The position numbers were made by a program, and so were the translations under genes. Positions 7,692 through 14,292 of a stretch of DNA of 18,968 bases are shown here, in pieces. The DNA lies in assembly GCA_030743445.1 (NCBI GenBank), contig JASLSL010000311.1:1-18968 (forward strand), written 5' to 3'. Position 1 is the stretch's first letter; every line of letters starts with the position of its first letter. The notes under the pieces are model-generated. The model had not been told where the DNA came from. It did not search any database and saw only the letters and a list, made by a program, of their open reading frames with translations. The stretch is from Alphaproteobacteria bacterium. Lineage in GTDB: Bacteria; Pseudomonadota; Alphaproteobacteria; UBA8366.

Positions 7692-8183
7692 ATGAACGAC
7701 GATTTCCTGCGAAACTTCTACCGCATCTACCGGCCGAAAGGCCTGTTGACCCGCGATCCGGGCGAGCCGCCCGAGACCTTCGAGCAGTTGCAGCAACGCA
7801 CATTGGAACGCGAACGGGCGGAGCGAGCCAACCCTCTCTCTCAGCGCGAGCAATCTACACCTGAGAAACCTTCGGCATTAAGAACAGGAGCTAGTCCGCG
7901 ACCTCAGGAAAGCGACCATTCCGGCCGCGAGGAAAAACCGGGGCCATCGCTAGAAAAGATTCGCAAAGCAGAAAATGCAGTGCGGGAAATCAAAGGATTG
8001 ATAAAGAAAGCGGAAGCGGACGTCCGCCGATGGGAAGCACAAGAGCGAATTCACAAAGACAGTAGAATTCCGCTCGTGCCAAATCCTTTCTTCGGACCAG
8101 TGCTCATTGCTCTACATATAATACACAAGCTTGTCGCAACCCCGAGAAATCTGAAAACCTCACGCAAAAATTATGCGTTCTGA
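7692..8183 (+). CDS. Unknown protein with shared N-terminal module (MNDDFL...RPKGLLTRDPGEP); possible toxin-family effector
   Basis: No known family recognised; 163 residues. Residues 1-45 (MNDDFLRNFYRIYRPKGLLT onward to LERERAE) are nearly identical to the N-terminus of the toxin at 11722, with a 31-base stretch identical at DNA level (7740-7770). A polar linker (46-86) leads to a charged, probably coiled-coil helix (87-121). A hydrophobic segment follows (about 131-149, NPFFGPVLIALHIIHKLVAT), then a basic tail. A single amphipathic or membrane-inserting segment at the C-terminus would fit a small pore-forming or membrane-acting effector, but this is speculative. It could also be a truncated toxin whose original C-terminus was lost. 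After the N-terminal module the codon use becomes AT-richer. SD TGAGGA lies about 9 bases upstream. No co-directional partner gene follows. Confidence 0.7.
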   Translation: MNDDFLRNFYRIYRPKGLLTRDPGEPPETFEQLQQRTLERERAERANPLSQREQSTPEKPSALRTGASPRPQESDHSGREEKPGPSLEKIRKAENAVREIKGLIKKAEADVRRWEAQERIHKDSRIPLVPNPFFGPVLIALHIIHKLVATPRNLKTSRKNYAF

Positions 8184-8277
8184 AAAAACGAACTGGTGAG
8201 GGTAAAGTTTTATCTGCGAGGACTGCGAAGTGGTAATTGAGCGCGAAACCGAGAGCCAAAAACGTGGGATATTTTGT

Positions 8278-9318
8278 TTACGACGCCGGTGGCAGTCGGC
8301 CGGCGCCGATCCATTCTAGTGCGCTCTGGTCCAAGTTCGGGTCGGCGATCCGTATCTTCAGGCGCTCTAAATACTCATCGACATCGGTGGCGCCGGCCTG
8401 CTTCGCCGCGAGGAAATAGGCATAGGCGAAGAATAACCGTGAGTTCTCTTTTGTCGCGCCTTCCAACATTCTAAGCCCCATCTCCTTGCGCGCCTGGGCG
8501 TGTCCCCTTTTGGCCGCGACGTACAAAAGGTCGACCGAACTGTCGGACAATTGCTGCGAGTAGCTGAACGCCCGGTCGCGAAAACCCTCGTACAGTAGAT
8601 ACGCTGACTCCGCGGTGTGTTTGTCCAGACCGATCGACCAAAGAAGCTTGTAGCCGATATCCGCGTCCTTCGGCACGCCGTCGCCCGCGAGATAGCGCTT
8701 GGCGAGCGCAATCAGCTGTATTTTCGGGGTCCTTTTCTCGAGTTCTTCGAACCACTTGGCAGCCTCGGCCAGTTCATTCGTTATGTCGATGTCGCTATCG
8801 AGACCGAAAGTCGACTTGACTATAAAGTTGGCGCTCTCCGCATCGGAGCCAAAGTAAATAACGTATTTGCGGAAGTGGTGCCGGGCGCGTTCGGGATCCT
8901 TCGCGACCCCGCGGCCGTCCCGGTAGAGAACCCCAAGAATCGTCGGTCTAACGCTGCATTCGTCGAGGCGATAACCTTCGAGCAGCGCCGGAATCTCGCG
9001 ATACGCGGCCTCGCCGTGCTTGCCCGAAGCGATGAACTGCACCATGAAGCAACGCGCGATCGCGACATCTTCCTTGATGCCGCGTTCTAAAATCCGCCGG
9101 ACTTCCCCGTCGCTGAAATCCTTTGCAGATTCCGAAAGGATCGGACGAAACCAGTCGGGCACGGCCTCGATCATCAACTCCGCGCGACTTTTCGGCAGCG
9201 GCGGGAATTCTTCCTCGGACGCGTCGCCTTTCGGCGTCTGCGCGGCCCTGTGGCCGGCCCAGACGGCGAGGGCAAGAGCGAAAGCGAGGATCAGCAAATA
9301 TCGCATCGGTCGAATCAT
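8278..9318 (-). CDS. Sel1-like (TPR-type) repeat protein with N-terminal membrane anchor
   Basis: 346 residues from the ATG at 9318; a TTG start at 9342 is also in frame and neither has a strong SD. Residues 6-25 (RYLLILAFALALAVWAGHRA) form a signal anchor or signal peptide, so the rest is likely periplasmic. The body is helical with Sel1-type repeats. The clearest is LGVLYRDGRGVAKDPERARH; others are ALAKRYLAGDGVPKDADIGY and the VAAKRGHAQARKEMGLRMLEG segment. Sel1 repeats act as protein-protein interaction solenoids; some serve in signalling, secretion or as immunity proteins. It converges on the 163-aa module gene and lies downstream of the CoA-transferase gene on the same strand (gap of about 70 bases). 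A protective role against the neighbouring effector is conceivable but is not supported by operon structure. Confidence 0.75.
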   Translation of the reverse strand: MIRPMRYLLILAFALALAVWAGHRAAQTPKGDASEEEFPPLPKSRAELMIEAVPDWFRPILSESAKDFSDGEVRRILERGIKEDVAIARCFMVQFIASGKHGEAAYREIPALLEGYRLDECSVRPTILGVLYRDGRGVAKDPERARHHFRKYVIYFGSDAESANFIVKSTFGLDSDIDITNELAEAAKWFEELEKRTPKIQLIALAKRYLAGDGVPKDADIGYKLLWSIGLDKHTAESAYLLYEGFRDRAFSYSQQLSDSSVDLLYVAAKRGHAQARKEMGLRMLEGATKENSRLFFAYAYFLAAKQAGATDVDEYLERLKIRIADPNLDQSALEWIGAGRLPPAS

Positions 9319-9389
9319 GGTGTAGCCGATGCGGCTATACAAGGATTAAGCGAGTTTTCGCCGCGATTTGCGTGGCCAAGCGCCCCGGC

Positions 9390-10595
9390 CTACCCCCCTC
9401 GCCCGCCGTCGACCGCGACCCCGTCGCTAACCAGCGCGTCGATCTCGTCATTCGAAAGTCCGGCTTCGAGCAGGACCTCACGGCTGTGCTCGCCGAGGTT
9501 GGGCGCAAGGCGGCGCACGTCGCAGGGACCGGCCGAGAACTTGACCGGGATGCCGGTGTGGCGGACGCGGCCCTCGGTCGGGTGGTCGTGGTGTTGGAAG
9601 AAGCCGACCGCGGCGATGTGCGGGTCGTCCGCGATCTCGTCCAGCATGTTGACCTTGCCGGCCGGCACGTCGGCTTCCTCGACCGCCGCCAGCAGTTCGT
9701 CGGTGCCGCGGTCCTTCACCGCCTCGGCGAGGATCTCGTACATCTCGCCGACCTTCTCGCTGCGCACTTTCGGGTCGGTGATCCGCGGGTCGTCGTGCAG
9801 ATCCTCGCGCCCGACGACCGAGAGGAAGGCGCGCCACTGCTTGGTGCTGTAGGGCAGGATGCAGACATAACCGTCGGCGGTCGCATAGGGCCGGCGGAAC
9901 GGCGCCAGCACGCGCGTGTAGCCGGGCCCGCCAAGCGGCGGGTCGAACACGGTGCCGGCCTGGTGCTCCAACATGTTGAAGCCGACCAGGGTCTCCAGCA
10001 TCGGGACCTCGACCTGCTGGCCCTCGCCGGTGCGCTCGCGGTGCAGCAGGGCCGCGACCACCGCGTAGACCGAGACTTGCGAGGTGATCTTGTCGCAGAT
10101 CGGCTGGTTGACGTAACGCGGCTCGCCGGTGGTCGCCGCCTGCGCCGCCGCCATGCCCGACAGCCCCTGGATGATGTCGTCGTAGGCCGGCTTGGCGGCA
10201 TAGGGCCCGTCCTGGCCGAAGCCGACGATGTTGCAATAGACGATCTTGGGGTTGACCGCCCGGCAGTCCTCGTAGCCGAGGCCGAGGCGCTCCAAGGCCG
10301 CCGGCCGGACCGAGGAGACCAGCGCATCCGCGCCCGCGACGAGTTTCAGGAACGCCTCGCGCCCGGCGGGCGCCTTCAAATCGAGCGCCAGGCCGCGCTT
10401 GTTGCGATTGGCCGACAGGAACGCCGAGCCCATGCCCGGGTTCCGCGACGGCTCGATGCCGCGCACGATGTCGCCCTCCGGCGTCTCGACCTTGATCACC
10501 TCGGCCCCGAGATCGCCCAAAATCTGCGCCGCGTAGGGCCCGAGGAACACGGTCGTGAGGTCGAGGATGCGGTAGCCCTGAAGCGGTCCGGACAT
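9390..10595 (-). CDS. CaiB/BaiF (class III, formyl-CoA-type) CoA-transferase
   Basis: Cytosolic enzyme moving CoA between carboxylic acids through aspartyl-CoA thioester intermediates; 401 residues, normal for the family. It starts with PLQGYRILDLTTVFLGPYAA, has GDLGAEVIKVE (27-37) and NRNKRGLALDLK (63-74), and the central YDDIIQGLSGM. D168 in QPICDKIT is the likely catalytic Asp, matching D169 of formyl-CoA transferase. The C-terminal part contains the usual small domain (about 225-330) and a GxFQHHDHP segment. The ATG at 10595 is preceded by AGGGAGA. The substrate cannot be named; family members serve oxalate, carnitine, mesaconate, succinyl and bile-acid thioesters. Nearby acyl-CoA ligases suggest short-chain acid metabolism. 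Confidence 0.92.
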   Translation of the reverse strand: MSGPLQGYRILDLTTVFLGPYAAQILGDLGAEVIKVETPEGDIVRGIEPSRNPGMGSAFLSANRNKRGLALDLKAPAGREAFLKLVAGADALVSSVRPAALERLGLGYEDCRAVNPKIVYCNIVGFGQDGPYAAKPAYDDIIQGLSGMAAAQAATTGEPRYVNQPICDKITSQVSVYAVVAALLHRERTGEGQQVEVPMLETLVGFNMLEHQAGTVFDPPLGGPGYTRVLAPFRRPYATADGYVCILPYSTKQWRAFLSVVGREDLHDDPRITDPKVRSEKVGEMYEILAEAVKDRGTDELLAAVEEADVPAGKVNMLDEIADDPHIAAVGFFQHHDHPTEGRVRHTGIPVKFSAGPCDVRRLAPNLGEHSREVLLEAGLSNDEIDALVSDGVAVDGGRGG

Positions 10596-10799
10596 GGCCT
10601 TGTTCTCCCTTTAGCACTCGGCGGCGCCCTGATTAGCACACCACGGTCGGGGTTTCGAGAAGCCACAATTCGTTCGCCCAAGGTTCCGATGCCCGGGTAC
10701 GGCAAATGTTCATCTTCACAAAATATCCCGGCCGGCCCATATTCGCCAAAATGTCGATTCCGTGAAAATCCATGCAACCCCAAAGAAAGGACCAAGACG
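10596..10799. other. Divergent intergenic region between CoA-transferase and scaffolding-like genes
   Basis: 204 bases without an ORF of note. Its right half is AT-richer and contains TTCACA (about 10710) with a weak ATATTC 18 bases on, which could be a poor promoter for the scaffolding-like gene. No tRNA, att-like repeat or clear operator was found. Confidence 0.4.
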
Positions 10800-11648
10800 A
10801 TGAGTGAAGATTTCGACGGCGGTGGCGAGGCCACCAGCGAAGGCGCCGAAGCCAGTGAAGAGGCGACGGAGGACATAGCGGAACTGCCCGGCTGGGCGGA
10901 AAACCTCGGCCCGGCCGAGCTCGAGCTGATCCAGAGCAAGGGCTTCAAGAGCCCCGGCGAGGCGTTGCGCCATCTGCGCGACCTGGAGGCGACGATCGGC
11001 CCCAACATGGTGCAGATCCCGGGCAACGACGCCTCGGCCGAGGAGCGGCAGGCGTTCTGGAACCGGCTCGGCCGGCCCAACGCGCCGCAGGAATACCAGT
11101 TCGAGAGGCCCGACGGCGTGCAGGGCTACGACCTCGGCTCGGCCGACTGGTTCCGCGAGACCGCGCACGAGCTCAACCTGCCGGCCGAGACCGCGCGCGA
11201 ACTGCACGACCGCTTCGTCGAGCATGCCATGGAGCAGTCGCGATCCACGATGGAGGGCCAAGACCGCGGGCAGGCCCAGACCGAGGCGGTCCTGCAACGC
11301 GACTGGGGCCACGCCTATGACGAGCGGATGGAGCAGGCGCGCCGGACGATCGCGCAATTCGGCGGCGAACGCTTGAAGGACGCGATGAACCGGCACGGCG
11401 CCGGCGACGATCCGGTGATCGTGCGCGCCTTTGCCGAGATCGGCCGCCGGCTTTACGGCGGCGGCATGTCGGCCGAGGCCGGCGACGGCGTCATGAGCCC
11501 GTCACGGGCGCGGCGCGAGATCATGGACCTGCGCGCCGACGACAAGTTCATGGCGGCCTACGCCGAGCCCTCCCACCCCGACCACGCGACCGCGATGGAA
11601 CGCATGGCCGAGCTCTACGCCGCCGCCCATCCGGAACCCATGAAGTGA
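10800..11648 (+). CDS. Phage capsid-scaffolding-like protein
   Basis: 282 residues. After an acidic tail (EDFDGGGEATSEGAEASEEA) comes a pattern I associate with podovirus-type head scaffolding proteins: ELPGWAENLGPAELELIQSKG (about 26-46), LRHLRDLEATIG, VQIPGNDASAEERQAFWNRLG, RPNAPQEYQF, an AWF/DWFRETAHELNLPAE helix, RDWGHAYDERMEQARR, and a terminal PSHPDHATAMERMAELYAAAH. In phages these acidic helical proteins direct procapsid assembly and leave before maturation. SD AAAGGA is 8 bases from the ATG at 10800; an ORF extending 5' to 9123 is antisense to the CoA-transferase and is rejected. No portal, capsid or terminase gene is adjacent, so it is an orphan relic or has been repurposed. The toxin gene follows after 73 bases, probably in the same transcript. 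The recognition rests on pattern memory, not alignment. Confidence 0.6.
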   Translation: MSEDFDGGGEATSEGAEASEEATEDIAELPGWAENLGPAELELIQSKGFKSPGEALRHLRDLEATIGPNMVQIPGNDASAEERQAFWNRLGRPNAPQEYQFERPDGVQGYDLGSADWFRETAHELNLPAETARELHDRFVEHAMEQSRSTMEGQDRGQAQTEAVLQRDWGHAYDERMEQARRTIAQFGGERLKDAMNRHGAGDDPVIVRAFAEIGRRLYGGGMSAEAGDGVMSPSRARREIMDLRADDKFMAAYAEPSHPDHATAMERMAELYAAAHPEPMK

Positions 11649-11721
11649 CCCGGACAAGTGAGATCGGCGCCGCGGTACCTAAGCCCCGGCGCCCTCCCCC
11701 CTTACACAAAGAACATCCGAG

Positions 11722-12645
11722 ATGAACGACGAATTCTTGCAAAACTTCCTCCAGATCTTCCGGCCGAAGGGCCTGTTGACCCGCGATCCGGGCGAGCCGC
11801 GCGAGACCTTCGAGCAACTACAGCAACGCGCGCTCGAGCGCGAGCGGGCGGAGGAAGCCCAGCGGGCCCAGCAGGCCGCACCCTCGCCGGTGCGCCGCGA
11901 CACCGAGGGTCTCGGCGACAACGAGCTTGCCGCCGGACGGGCCCCGGCCGTCCCACCGCGCAGGGTTAATCCGCTGGCTGAATCGGTGGAAGCGACACCG
12001 GCGAGATCAAGCCCCGCCGAGCGGTGGCGGCAGGACCCTTCTTCGCGCCGGGCCGGCGACCCATTGGCGCCGACTCCCGAGCGGAGCAAGGTCGGCGGCC
12101 CACCGGACGAGATCGAAACCGCGATGAAGCGCAGGTTGCCGGGGCAGCGGCCCCAACCGCCCGGCTTCGAGCACCCAGGACCGATAACCGGCCGCGGTTC
12201 GCCGCGGCCGGCGCCGGCGCCAAAGGCGCCACCGCAGCTTTCTCCCACGCTACCGAAACTTGGGCGAAAGGGTGGTGATTTCCGGTCCGGTTTTTCAGAA
12301 TGGTGGAACAACCGGGGACGTGCCTTGACCGAAGCGCGTGCAAAAGACCCAACCGTAAGGATCGCTCCGTCACAGAGTTTTATCTGGAAGAACCTTTCTA
12401 CCAAGAAGGGGGATGCGGGACTCCGATGGAACAGACTTGGCGGAAACAAAAGACGCTTTTACACCTTTGATAAGGGGGGTAAAGGCAGGCATCAAAGCGA
12501 GATTGAGGTGTTCGATGGTGCAAAACGGCATCTTGGCAGCATGGACGCGCTAACCGGAAAGATGATAAAGCCGCGCGATCCTCGTAAGGACAATAGTATC
12601 GACGTGAGCGAAATCGATGGGCCTGACAATCGCCGAACAGTGTGA
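11722..12645 (+). CDS. Modular toxin with colicin E3-like 16S rRNase C-terminal domain
   Basis: 307 residues in three parts. Residues 1-45 are the module shared with the protein at 7692. Residues 46-185 are a Pro/Ala/Arg-rich, probably disordered linker. Residues about 190-295 match the cytotoxic domain of colicin E3 and related Rhs or CDI toxins, which cuts 16S rRNA in the decoding site and halts translation. Key matches: RWN...RRFYTFD, EIEVFD, HLGSMDALTGKMIKP and DPRKD. Equivalents of colicin E3 D510, H513, E517 and R545 would be D250, H257, E262 and R288. The D-to-H spacing is four residues longer and the H-to-E spacing one longer than in E3. There is no signal peptide or colicin-type translocation domain. 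The start ATG has only a weak SD and may be coupled to the scaffolding-like gene. The overlapping downstream gene is the probable immunity gene. Confidence 0.82.
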   Translation: MNDEFLQNFLQIFRPKGLLTRDPGEPRETFEQLQQRALERERAEEAQRAQQAAPSPVRRDTEGLGDNELAAGRAPAVPPRRVNPLAESVEATPARSSPAERWRQDPSSRRAGDPLAPTPERSKVGGPPDEIETAMKRRLPGQRPQPPGFEHPGPITGRGSPRPAPAPKAPPQLSPTLPKLGRKGGDFRSGFSEWWNNRGRALTEARAKDPTVRIAPSQSFIWKNLSTKKGDAGLRWNRLGGNKRRFYTFDKGGKGRHQSEIEVFDGAKRHLGSMDALTGKMIKPRDPRKDNSIDVSEIDGPDNRRTV

Positions 12646-13411
12646 GGAAATGCGGGCCGCCGTGGCGGATGAGCGTGTGGCAATGTGCTATACGCCTTAC
12701 GACCGCAGCTACGAAATTCTTTCCGCCGAACCTGGCGTGGCGGCAAGAGATGCAGCTATAGACGCCGGTACATTTCTCAGCTATCGCGGTTGGACGATCG
12801 AATACTGTCCGTGGTCCGGCGATCACCTTCCGATTGAACTTGGCATCGAATGGGAAATGGTGGTGGAACGCGACTTCGGCGCCGAACCGGGCACGGCGAT
12901 CGACATGCTTCAAAAGCTACCGCCGGAGATGGTGTCGGAAGAATGGTGGCTAAAGGCTCGACACGAGGACTGGTGGAAAGAGCGCGATGAGATTTACGGC
13001 TTACCCGACTTCTCCACCGCGCCGTTTGAAGCGGAAGCGGAAGTTCCTGCCGACGAACCATACAAGCCGTACATCGATCCGAATTTACCCGGTATGACCC
13101 GTACAAAAGAACGGCCACCGCATCTTTGTTGGGCATCAATCGATTTCTTCACTGGCCCCCGCTGCATGTACGCCTATCTTCCCCATCTCCGGGAGTATGG
13201 CATTCGCATTCTTAGTCTTGACCAACCCGTCGACCATCAACCGGTAGTAATTCAGGCTGTAACGCATTGTCCGTGGTGTGGAACAGTATTGCCGGCAAGT
13301 TTACGAAAGCGCTGGACGGACGAACTCGACGCCATGGGTTTGGCGCCAGAGTCAGACGACATCCCCGAACGCCTGATGAGCGACGCCTGGTGGCGCGAGG
13401 CGGAGCTTTAA
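12617..13411 (+). CDS. Probable immunity protein: two tandem CPWCG...DAWW domains
   Basis: 264 acidic residues; the start overlaps the toxin's end by 29 bases, as is typical for translationally coupled toxin-immunity pairs. It consists of two related domains. Domain 2 (about 169-260) has HCPWCGTVLPASL...W then G..PESDDIP...SDAWW, a pattern I recognise from a small uncharacterised bacterial family (DUF6980-like). Domain 1 (about 9-112) repeats it as YCPWSGDHLPIEL...W then LPPEM.SEEWW, with the second Cys changed to Ser. An acidic, Pro-rich linker (130-168) joins them. It does not resemble the 85-residue colicin E3 immunity protein, so it would represent a different inhibitor type. The SD is weak; an in-frame ATG at 12650 is an alternative start. 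The immunity role is inferred from position, overlap and acidity, not shown. Confidence 0.72.
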   Translation: MGLTIAEQCEEMRAAVADERVAMCYTPYDRSYEILSAEPGVAARDAAIDAGTFLSYRGWTIEYCPWSGDHLPIELGIEWEMVVERDFGAEPGTAIDMLQKLPPEMVSEEWWLKARHEDWWKERDEIYGLPDFSTAPFEAEAEVPADEPYKPYIDPNLPGMTRTKERPPHLCWASIDFFTGPRCMYAYLPHLREYGIRILSLDQPVDHQPVVIQAVTHCPWCGTVLPASLRKRWTDELDAMGLAPESDDIPERLMSDAWWREAEL

Positions 13412-13421
13412 TCCGCCGCGC

Positions 13422-13862
13422 TCACCCTTGGCTCGGCACGTCCGGCACCCAGCAATAGCCGTCGGGATCTAGGATATAGGCCTCGCGCAGGCCGTGCGGC
13501 TTGTCGGCTGCCCCGGCGAGGACGGTGTGCCCGGCCTCGCGCGCCCTGGCCTCGGCGTCGTCCGGGTCGAGCCCATGGAGCCGCAGCTCGACCCCGGCCC
13601 CCCGGCCGCTCTCGCCCCCCACGAAACCCGAGAGCGGGTGGTCGTCGTAGGTGTGGTCCGCATGCAGCATCCATTCGGCGGCACCCTGGCGCAGCACCGC
13701 GAAGTCCGGGTCGGCGTAGACCGTGGTGGCGTCGAGCACGGTCTCGGCGAACGCGACCGCGGCCGCCATGTCGCTGACCAGCAGATTGGCGGATAGTCCC
13801 TCGAGGCTGCGGCCATAGTCCGGCGCCGGCATCCAGGGATCGCCCGTGCGTTTCTTCGCCAT
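13422..13862 (-). CDS. VOC (glyoxalase / bleomycin-resistance fold) family protein
   Basis: 146 residues with one vicinal-oxygen-chelate domain (about 22-140). The pattern is typical: LSANLLVSDMAAAVAFAETVL (beta-alpha), FAVLRQGAAEWMLHADHTY, GAGVELRLHGLDPDDAEARA, then AYILDPDGYCWV at the last strand. Family members are metal-dependent lyases, dioxygenases or drug-binding resistance proteins and act as dimers; the function here cannot be told. A strand-terminal acidic metal ligand is not obvious. The ATG at 13862 has GAGG close upstream. The gene converges on the immunity gene with only 10 bases between stop codons. Its GC-rich codon use matches the chromosome backbone, so it marks the right border of the accessory block. 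Confidence 0.82.
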   Translation of the reverse strand: MAKKRTGDPWMPAPDYGRSLEGLSANLLVSDMAAAVAFAETVLDATTVYADPDFAVLRQGAAEWMLHADHTYDDHPLSGFVGGESGRGAGVELRLHGLDPDDAEARAREAGHTVLAGAADKPHGLREAYILDPDGYCWVPDVPSQG

Positions 13863-13890
13863 GGGGGCCTCATAGCACAGGGGTTAGGCA

Positions 13891-13927
13891 AACTAAAAGC
13901 GCCCTCGCGGCGTGTGCCGGGGGCGCT
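13891..13927 (-). terminator. Rho-independent terminator of rpsU
   Basis: Read on the minus strand, AGCGCCC (13927-13921) and GGGCGCT (13904-13898) form a GC-rich stem around a loop that can itself pair partly. It is followed by TTTTAGTTT. It lies about 40 bases beyond the rpsU stop. Confidence 0.8.
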
Positions 13928-13965
13928 CGTGGGTGGTGCTCCGGAGTGCGATTATGGGCTGGGGT

Positions 13966-14172
13966 CTAGTAGCCCTCGCGTTCCATGCGCTTGCGCATCA
14001 GCTTGCGGTGCCGCCGGATCGCCTCCGCCTTCTCGCGCGCCTTGCGTTCCGAGGGCTTTTCGTAGGCCCGCCTCAGTTTCATCTCACGGTAAACGCCCTC
14101 GCGCTGCATTTTCTTCTTCAGCGCCTTCAGGGCCTGGTCGACGTTGTTGTCGCGTACGACTACCTGAACGAT
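13966..14172 (-). CDS. rpsU: 30S ribosomal protein S21, apparent ATC start codon
   Basis: Small basic protein of the 30S subunit platform that helps mRNA base-pair with the anti-SD. 68 residues: (M)VQVVVRDNNVDQALKALKKK, then MQREGVYREMKLR, YEKPSERKAREKAEA and a basic C-terminus ending MEREGY. This matches alphaproteobacterial S21 end to end. The codon at the expected initiator Met is ATC (14172-14170). An SD AGGAG lies exactly 8 bases upstream (14185-14181). No ATG, GTG, TTG or CTG exists in frame between it and the upstream in-frame stop at 14226-14224. Either initiation is at ATC or this is a G-to-C sequence error. The gene has its own promoter and terminator and is missed by standard ORF callers. 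Confidence 0.93.
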   Translation of the reverse strand: MVQVVVRDNNVDQALKALKKKMQREGVYREMKLRRAYEKPSERKAREKAEAIRRHRKLMRKRMEREGY

Positions 14173-14222
14173 CTTTCCTACTCCTAAATGCCTACATTCG
14201 CGCGGTTTTCGCCGGGCCGCGG

Positions 14223-14251
14223 CTTATATCACAGGCGGTGTGCCTTGTGAA
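14223..14251 (-). promoter_or_regulatory. Sigma70-type promoter for rpsU
   Basis: Minus-strand TTCACA (14251-14246) and TATAAG (14228-14223), each one base from consensus, with 17-base spacing. The transcript would have a leader of about 45 bases before the AGGAG site of rpsU. Confidence 0.72.
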
Positions 14252-14292
14252 GGCCGCCCGGGGCATTGACATAGGCCCTCCGGGCCGCGGTT

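Noticed and set aside
9123..10799. Long 5' extension of the scaffolding-like ORF
   Set aside because: It runs antisense through the CoA-transferase; a good SD supports the start at 10800.
11666..11693. GGCGCCG/CGGCGCC hairpin between the scaffolding-like gene and the toxin as a terminator
   Set aside because: 7-bp stem with a 14-base loop, followed by CTCCCCCCTT rather than a T-run; not a convincing terminator, so the genes may be co-transcribed.
14264..14270. Plus-strand TTGACA upstream of rpsU
   Set aside because: No -10 at proper distance and no plus-strand gene follows.
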